Positions 57,696 to 64,000 of a stretch of DNA of 64,000 nt are shown in pieces (the first letter of the stretch is position 1; each line of letters begins with the position of its first letter). The notes beneath the pieces are model-generated. The model was not told the origin of the DNA and searched no databases. It saw nothing but the letters and a program-made list of their open reading frames with translations. Origin of the DNA: Aureobasidium sp. EXF-3400. Lineage: Eukaryota; Ascomycota; Dothideomycetes; Dothideales; Saccotheciaceae. The stretch lies in assembly GCA_024195585.1 (NCBI GenBank), contig SWBL01000181.1:1-64000 (forward strand), given 5' to 3'. The position numbers were made by a program, and so were the translations under genes.

Positions 57696-59661
57696 TTAAG
57701 CAACACTGGAATCGCTATCAGTGCGCTTCGTCACCCAGCTTCTGATGGAAAATCCCTTCTTCTCTTCTTTCTGCCAGGTCCTGCCATGTCTCTCGTCGGT
57801 TGCGATGAGGATACTTTCGCCGGTGACTTCGTGGTCCATTCTGCTGCCCTGCTCGGGTGCGAATCGCATCAATGCCCAGTAGCAAAGTCCGGCGGAAACG
57901 AAAGAGTACATGTAGCCAATGGCAAAACTATGAGACAGTCAGTTTTTTGTTTCCATCGAGTCGAAACTCCTTTTTTTTTCGATAAGCCGTGGAAAAACTC
58001 ACAGGTGTTGGCCTCCAAGAGATATACTGAGATCTCCTTGATCAATGCTGTCTGCAAAACCGGGCAAAGGAGGCAAGAAACCGATGACCAGAGCAAGGAC
58101 CGCACGCCAGTTTGTGGCGAACTTGGGAGAGTAGCGGTAGATGCCGTCGAACTTGTACATTTCGGGCACGGAAACATTGCCACGACGGACAATGTAGTAA
58201 CTGTGACATGGTCAATATGCTGTATGTTGTTTGCAGATGCGAAATCAACTCACTCGGTCATGATGATGGCGGTCATTGGGCCAAGGAAGATGGTGTATCC
58301 ACTCAAGAAAGAAAGGAACTTTTGAGCAGAAGCCAGGATCTTCCAAGGTACACAAGCCCAGGCGCCAATGATAGCAGCCAGAATCTGACCACGGCGGATG
58401 TTGATGTACTTTGGGAAGAAGGAGACGAGGTCGTTTGCTGCACTGATCGAGTTGGCAGAGATGTTGATACCAAGAGTGACGATGATCAAGCCGATAGCAC
58501 CAAAGGCAGATGCTGCACGACCGGCATGAGATCCAGAAGCACTCCAGAGTCCAACAATAGTGACAGGGTTCCACAGAGGAGTACCTAATTTGGCGACCTC
58601 GGCTGGATAGGCAACGTCAGATGCTGCAGCAGTAAAGATACCGAGAAGACCGACGATGGTGAAGATGAAGGGAATAACAAAGGCTTGGCAGTTCTGTGCG
58701 CTCCTCTTTTCGGCGTATCTTGCAAAGTCGGCAATGTTGAGACCGAGCGTAGCATAGTTGCCAAGAACCGAGTTGAGGTTGGAGAAGAATGCCCAAACCA
58801 AGACAGAGCCTTTGACTGTTGGTCCTTGAGTGATGACGGGACTATGGCTGATGGTACCTCCTGCCTTGTGCAAAGTGCTCCCAAAGACAGCAAGGAAGAT
58901 GATGGGTGCAATGATAGACTTCATGCCAAAGAAGTATTGAACCTTGGTGTAAGGGATGCAAAGGAAAGGCAGCTGAAGCAAGAAGTAAAGCACGAAACCA
59001 CACATTCCCTGGGTTGTGATACCCTGACCAGCAGCAATGTGGTTGGGGATATGTGCGAAGCTCGGCCAGATGGCAGTCAGCAGGACTTCCATACACTGCC
59101 CGCCAGTAACTGTTTGGACACCGAGCCAGATGATTGCAAGCACGCAGCGCGACACGACAACAAAGTAGCTGAAGTAGTAGCCGAATGATATACGCGCGAG
59201 AATCGGGAATGGAGTGTGGAGGTGGGCTCCGATCCTGCCGTTCATTGTGATGACCAGACCCATGATGAAGTTACCGAGAACGCAAGCGCCGATGGCCATT
59301 CTCCAGCTCAGACCGCCAGCAATCATGGAACTCGCCACTTCCCAATTACTCACCTAAAACGAAATTAGCAAGATATCAGACGTTGGGTTTATGCCTTTGC
59401 TTCACGTACAGCCCAGGCGTCAGCCATCCAGTATGCGACATAGGCCTTCCAAGTCCAGGTACGCTTGGATGGCGGGATAGGATCGAAATCAGCATTGGAT
59501 GCGTTGGGGTTCGTAGCGAAACTGCTTGGCTCCTGGTCCACGGCTAGTTTGAATCCAGGAATACGACGCTTGTAAGATGAGGATTCGCCCAGCTGGACAG
59601 GTTCCACACTGTGTTGGGTGACCTTGCCAGAGACGTCACCTTTGACGTCTTCGTAGACCAT
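57696..59661 (-). CDS. NCS1 nucleobase/uracil-type permease (Fur family)
   Basis: Four exons, 59661-59410, 59353-58254, 58200-58003 and 57927-57696, give 593 residues. The first 65 residues are cytoplasmic. The membrane part begins WTWKAYVAYWMADAWAVSNW, the start of fungal NCS1 permeases, and continues with twelve expected spans. NISANSISAANDLVSFFPKY in span 8-9 and DYYIVRRGN just after the third exon join are family landmarks. NCS1 Fur members import uracil, allantoin, uridine or thiamine with protons; which one cannot be told by eye. Proximity to the thymine salvage pair (about 6 kb) makes a pyrimidine substrate attractive but unproven. The acceptor of exon 2 is followed by GTGAGT, a decoy donor, so the join was checked by frame. 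Confidence 0.9.
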
Positions 59662-59871
59662 CTTGAAGGATAGATGAAACAACACAAAAGATGATTGAAT
59701 CTGAAATATTGGATGAACAAAACACTTGAATTGAGGGCAGACAAGCCCATGATATACCAGTCGATCAAGCGGTGCAATCCGAGAGTGAAGACATTTCTTA
59801 TCTCATCGCGCATATCTCGTCGAACAAGAAAATAGGCCAGAACCTCGAGATTTTGCATAGCGTGAGGATTT

Positions 59872-59958
59872 CAGCGCGCCACTTTACTCGATGGCCTTAC
59901 TCGATTGGAGTATATCGGGCGCGCCGCCTTACTCGATAGCCTTACTCGATTGCTAGTA
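59872..59958. repeat. Imperfect tandem duplication with TTACTCGAT boxes
   Basis: A unit of about 40 bases occurs twice (about 59872-59912 and 59918-59958). Each copy has a GCGCGCC core followed by two TTACTCGAT boxes separated by 3-5 bases, giving four boxes in 87 bp. It lies 210-300 bases upstream of the NCS1 permease start codon. Confidence 0.6.
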
Positions 59959-60774
59959 TCGTTCCTTTAATGCTTGCTTCTGTTCGGGATTATGCAGCCG
60001 ATTGGACGCGACGCATTGATAGCACAAACGCAGCTAACAAGCCAGAGATAGCAGGGGTCCCGTGTGGTACACGTCGAGGCGTTGGAAGTATGATAAGAAC
60101 CCTCGCATCTCCGCAGCATCGCCTTCCCCAAGATCCCTTCCACAAAGACCTAGAATTAGTCTGGAACTCAAGAGCTTGGCCTGGGCGCCGAACTGCAGAA
60201 GCTCGTCATATTTTTTCCCATGGTTGTCGCAGGAGGCCGAAAATCTTTGACAGGACGCTAGCGGTTCACGGAAGCGCAAGATGCAGCATCTGGTCGTCAA
60301 AAGCCCATTGAGTTTCAAGCCGGAACATCCGTTGCTCGAGTAATGTTGCGATTAGGCGTTCGCCGTAGCCGTAAGACTTTTGAGGCTTTCAAAATGCGTA
60401 TTGTAGACTCGTCCAATTCGAAAGTGAGCAGTTCCTCGGGACCCCGGATATTTCGGTTCGCGACGAGTCTTCGTGCCGAGCATTCTCCGGAAGGTGGTTT
60501 CGCGATACGGTGCTCGCGCGACAACAGCAACGAGCATCAATGCTCTTATGACTTCTGCATGGTCGTGTTGTCTTCCTTTAGTTATATGTAGGCAGACTCC
60601 ATGTCGACATTCATCCTGGGCGCATGCGATGTACATAGCAATCATGCCTGCTTGAGGATGTCTTTGCGAAAAATGGAAGCCGCAACCCCATTTGGACAAT
60701 CGTTCCCCGACAACGCGTTGTGGTAGCAGAGTCCGACGAGATATTTCTGTGGTATTTGAAGAATAGGTAGTCCT
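59959..60774. other. Intergenic, no gene supported
   Basis: Open frames occur on both strands (for example 59970-60311 and 60315-60699) but none has a domain signal or an intron pattern. A missing 5' exon of the cupin gene may lie in the right part; the frame opening at ATG 60601 is one candidate. Confidence 0.45.
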
Positions 60775-61371
60775 GTGTGTTTTTTGTTTGCATCACATTC
60801 AAATCCCAATATCAAGAGACCGCTAACAGTATGTTCCTCTTGTGTTGGCACTGTGGTGTCCAATACCGCTTCCCCGACGCTGGCGACTAATCCTCCCTCA
60901 GTGTCTGGAAATCTCGTTCCTCTTACCATCATCAAGGGCGCAAGCCATGAGTTCATTCCATTCCCTTCTGGGGAGAACGCTACTGTCGCCGACTTTCACT
61001 CGTAAGATTTTTGACTCCTGATTTGAAGCGTGCAATGTCTGACACGACCAAGCATTCGCACAAGTACAACCGACTCGCCATCATACTTGACATCAGGATT
61101 CTACAAGATTGAAAAGGGCAAGGCTTATCCTCTGCACTATACTTGCGAAGAGACCAAGTATGTGATTAGCGGACAGATTGATGTGCTGGATGAAGCCACT
61201 GGTGTGACGCACCACTTGGTACCTGGAGACTTTGCTTTCTTCTATGTTGGAAGCAAGGTGCAATTCTCAACAAAGTCAGCTGGCTTGGCTTTCTATGCTG
61301 TGACAAGACCTGTCAAGGCTGCACACCCGAATCTTGCTGGCAGAGAGGAGGATGTCAAGTCGAAGTTGTGA
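60775..61371 (+). CDS. Cupin-domain protein (EutQ-like), 5' end unresolved
   Basis: Two exons are clear: one ending at 61001 and a second at 61053-61371, joined across a GTAAGA..CAAG intron. The protein contains GNLVPLTIIKGASHEFIPFP, then a cupin barrel with KGKAYPLHYTCEETKYVISG (motif 1), TGVTHHLVPGDFAFFYVGSKV (motif 2, split) and a strand-rich end, resembling EutQ-like and other RmlC cupins. The typical metal His residues of motif 1 appear only in part (LHYTCEE). The upstream frame has no ATG between 60775 and 61001, so the true start is in an earlier exon that I could not place. Function cannot be named; enzymes and binding proteins both occur in this fold. Confidence 0.6.
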
Positions 61372-61928
61372 AGCCGAGGGCAAAATTCATGATTTCGCTG
61401 TGGGGACAACCCTGTTACAAAAATGAAATGTTTTTACAAACCTCTTGCACATATGACATACTTAATTGCAGACATCAAATGCTGGGATTGTTAGGAAGTA
61501 AGGTCGTATTAGTCTCTCAAGTTGCTAGAAGCCTGCCACGAGGCGTTGCCGTCGATTCTGTAAATCTATGATTGTTTCGCTTGACTGGCCGCAGAAGACT
61601 ATATCTGTCGTACGGTGTTCACGGCATCATTCATTTGCTCCGGGTACTGGGGCATTATCAAAGAATTTGTCGAGGATATTCGTGAAGAGACCAAAGTCGA
61701 AGCAGCTAAAAAACTCACCGAGTATATGCGTACATTGGTCAAGGCAGCTCGTCGTTTTCCGGATGATATTTGGGTGTTTGGTTGATTGGAGTAATAATGA
61801 CATCCGCGCGCCCGGCAAATGGGTTGGGGTTGATGCGGGGTAACGCCTCTCTCCAATGCTCAACCATGCCCCAACCAGCCCGGCTTGTTCATCTCCACTT
61901 GTTCTCCAAACACCAGCGACCAGTCGAC

Positions 61929-64000
61929 ATGTCAGAGGCCCCGGAATCCACAATCTCCACGAACAAGCGTCGAAGGATCGATGGTTCTGTTGGAGGCGGC
62001 AATGCACGAGTGTGTCCGCATTGCGGGCGGACCTTCAAACGAACCGAACACCTGTCGCGTCATGTACGAACCCGTGAGTGCGCCTGTTCATGCTTGAGCC
62101 GAATATCCTGTTCATAGCAATCGTAGATACCAAGGAGAAGCCCTTCTCATGCGATTGCGGCGCTTCTTTTGGGCGCCGAGATCTGCTCACACGACACCAG
62201 AGAGTGAGTGGGCATGATCCAGCCGAGGGCCTACCAGCCGCTACACCGATTGGAAATGATGCATCTTTGAAACCACGCCAGCCACAGAGTGAAGACAGCA
62301 GCTCTAATGAGTCAATACATGTCGCTGCTCCAGCTCTTGAGCTGCAGGGTCTTGTACGAAAGGATTCACACCCTCAAGTGACGACACTTCATCAGACTAC
62401 CTTCATGCCACCTAACGAGCAGCCACAAACCTCGCTCCAGACCAGATATTATGATGCCACATCTCTTCCAACACCACTACCAGGCATCAGTGATATAGTC
62501 AATCAGAGTGATGCTGTGTCATCACTAGATTTATCGGTCATCGATCCTGATATGCATTTTCGTGATTTTGCAAGTTTTTTGGACGGCGTTGGTTTATGTG
62601 TTGATTGGAGCCCGATACTCGAAAGACTCGAGGAACCTGTTGATCCGACGACTATCAGAGAAATGCAGCGACCCACGCCTTCCAGTATGGATGTGCGGAC
62701 TCGAGCTGGATCGCCATTCAGTTCATGGTTACCATCAGCTCCTACCAAGGACAGGACGACAGAAAATGTCTGTGAAATATCAAGTAGGTCATATCACTAC
62801 ACCACGATTTATTAATACTCACCCGAACAGATCCTCGTGCTGTTGACTCAGAAGCAAGACGATTCGATGTGACGGAAGAGCAACGAACCAAGCTCGAACG
62901 CGCGATCAGCTTGTCGCTCCACATCATCGACCCAACATTTCGACTACCATCTCGTCATTCCCTGACCAGGTACATCAAGTCTTTCTTTGGCGGATTCCAC
63001 CCGCATATGCCATTCATACACGTCCCAACCTGGCGGCTAGAAGACCATCCAGTCGAGGTCATCTTTGGTCTCGCTGCTATTGGGGCGCAATACTGTTTTG
63101 AGAAACGAGCTGCGGAACAACTTTTCTTCGCTGGAAAGGCTCTGATCTTGCATAAGCTGGCGGAAGCACCAGAGAGCCATGATTCTCATGCAAATCCACA
63201 TGCGATCGAAAGTGATAGTCATCACGTCACGAGCATGACAACCAAGACGTCGTCCATCGAGATCATCAGAGCCTTGCTCACGCTCATGGGCTATGCAACA
63301 TGGGATCCCAAACCAGCAATGGTTCGTCAAGCTTTTGCAGTCCAAGAGACTCTGACCCAATACCTCAGAAGTGAAGGTCTGCATGAAGTGGCAAAGCCAG
63401 ACACAGCTCCATCACTCGATCGAGAGTGGCACTCGTGGATAGCAGAGGAGTCTTCTCGTCGTACAAAGCTCGTCGCATTCTCGTTTCTCCACACACACAG
63501 CATTGCGTACGATGTGTATCCTCCTCTCCGAAGTAACGAAGTTGGACTTCGGCTACCATCCTCGACTCTGGAGTGGAACGCTCCAACGGCCGTGTTGTGG
63601 GATGCAGCAAGACGAACCATCCTCAAACCACAGCTGTACTTCAAAGAAGCCTTATCCCTCTTGTTTGATCAAAGAAATGAGCCTGCCAGACTGGATCCAA
63701 TACCCACACCCCTTGGAAACTACGTTCTTCTACATGGACTGATACAGAGAATACACATTGTCAGGGACTTGAGCTTGCCAGTGATGAGTGACATGGCAGC
63801 CCTTCCGCCTGAAGAAGTAGAGAAGCTCGAGTAAGAGATTCTCTGATATTCTTGGTCGTTGTTGTGCTAACCTTCTGATACAGACGTGGCTTGCGCTGCT
63901 GGACTTCAGGCTGGCAACAGGCACCAGAATCTTCACTTGACCCAAACAACGAGAACGGGCCAATTCCTTTCACTTCGAGTTCCTTGCTGGCTTTGGCATA
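61929..64000 (+). CDS. C2H2 zinc-finger transcription factor, cut by window end
   Basis: Exons 61929-62073, 62127-62783, 62831-63830 and 63884 to beyond the window. The first join rebuilds HVRTHTKEKPFSC, the standard linker between two fingers. Finger 1 is CPHCGRTFKRTEHLSRH; finger 2 has the CxC form (CDCGASFGRRDLLTRH) seen in many fungal regulators of this kind. A Ser/Gln-rich linker and an acidic segment follow, then a fungal_trans (MHR) region with RYIKSFFGGFHPHMPFIHVPT and FSFLHTHSIAYDVYPPL. Such two-finger plus MHR proteins regulate metabolic genes. Targets are unknown; the adjacent cupin gene is on the same strand. Other in-frame ATGs lie upstream of 61929, but this one has the best N-terminus. 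Confidence 0.85.

Noticed and set aside
59970..60311. 113-codon plus-strand frame upstream of the cupin gene
   Set aside because: An equally long minus-strand frame overlaps it, and neither has a recognisable motif.

Overview
The window is nuclear DNA of a filamentous ascomycete (Pezizomycotina). The signs are many short introns (about 50-60 nt, GT..AG with CTAAC/CTGAC-like branch sites), TATA boxes with pyrimidine-rich leaders, Zn2Cys6 and C2H2/fungal_trans regulators, a PalH pH sensor, and nuclear genes for mitochondrial ribosome parts. A Dothideomycete of the Aureobasidium type would fit, but that placement is a guess. Exon joins below were worked out by hand from splice motifs, and every complete spliced gene model sums to a whole number of codons.

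Layout. 0.9-17.7 kb holds housekeeping and signalling genes: a giant intronless bridge-like lipid-transfer protein (FMP27/BLTP2), an epoxide-hydrolase-like alpha/beta hydrolase, the pH sensor PalH/Rim21 and a Sec2-type Rab exchange factor. 19.3-30.4 kb is accessory: a secreted Cys-rich protein, an MDR oxidoreductase divergent from a Zn2Cys6 regulator, an unrecognised 102-aa gene and a six-exon 5-oxoprolinase. 30.4-35.6 kb is a decay zone: a truncated RidA gene, a helicase-like scrap and a coiled-coil gene that keeps one reading frame for 597 codons but carries four stop codons. 35.6-47.8 kb encodes an unknown membrane protein, an SDR, a secreted lipase/carboxylesterase, an acyltransferase-3 membrane protein and a secreted GH36 alpha-galactosidase.

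48.7-51.4 kb is the most coherent pathway unit: isoorotate decarboxylase and thymine-7-hydroxylase transcribed divergently from one 436-bp promoter rich in GATA sites. Together they would convert thymine to uracil. An NCS1 nucleobase permease lies 6 kb further on. Between them, 51.6-54.8 kb is a compact mitochondrial-translation block (IF3, uL4m, mL38), followed by an MFS transporter and a 44-residue single-span membrane microprotein. The window ends with a cupin gene and a C2H2/fungal_trans regulator cut by the window edge.

No tRNA, rRNA, CRISPR array or intact transposon was recognised.
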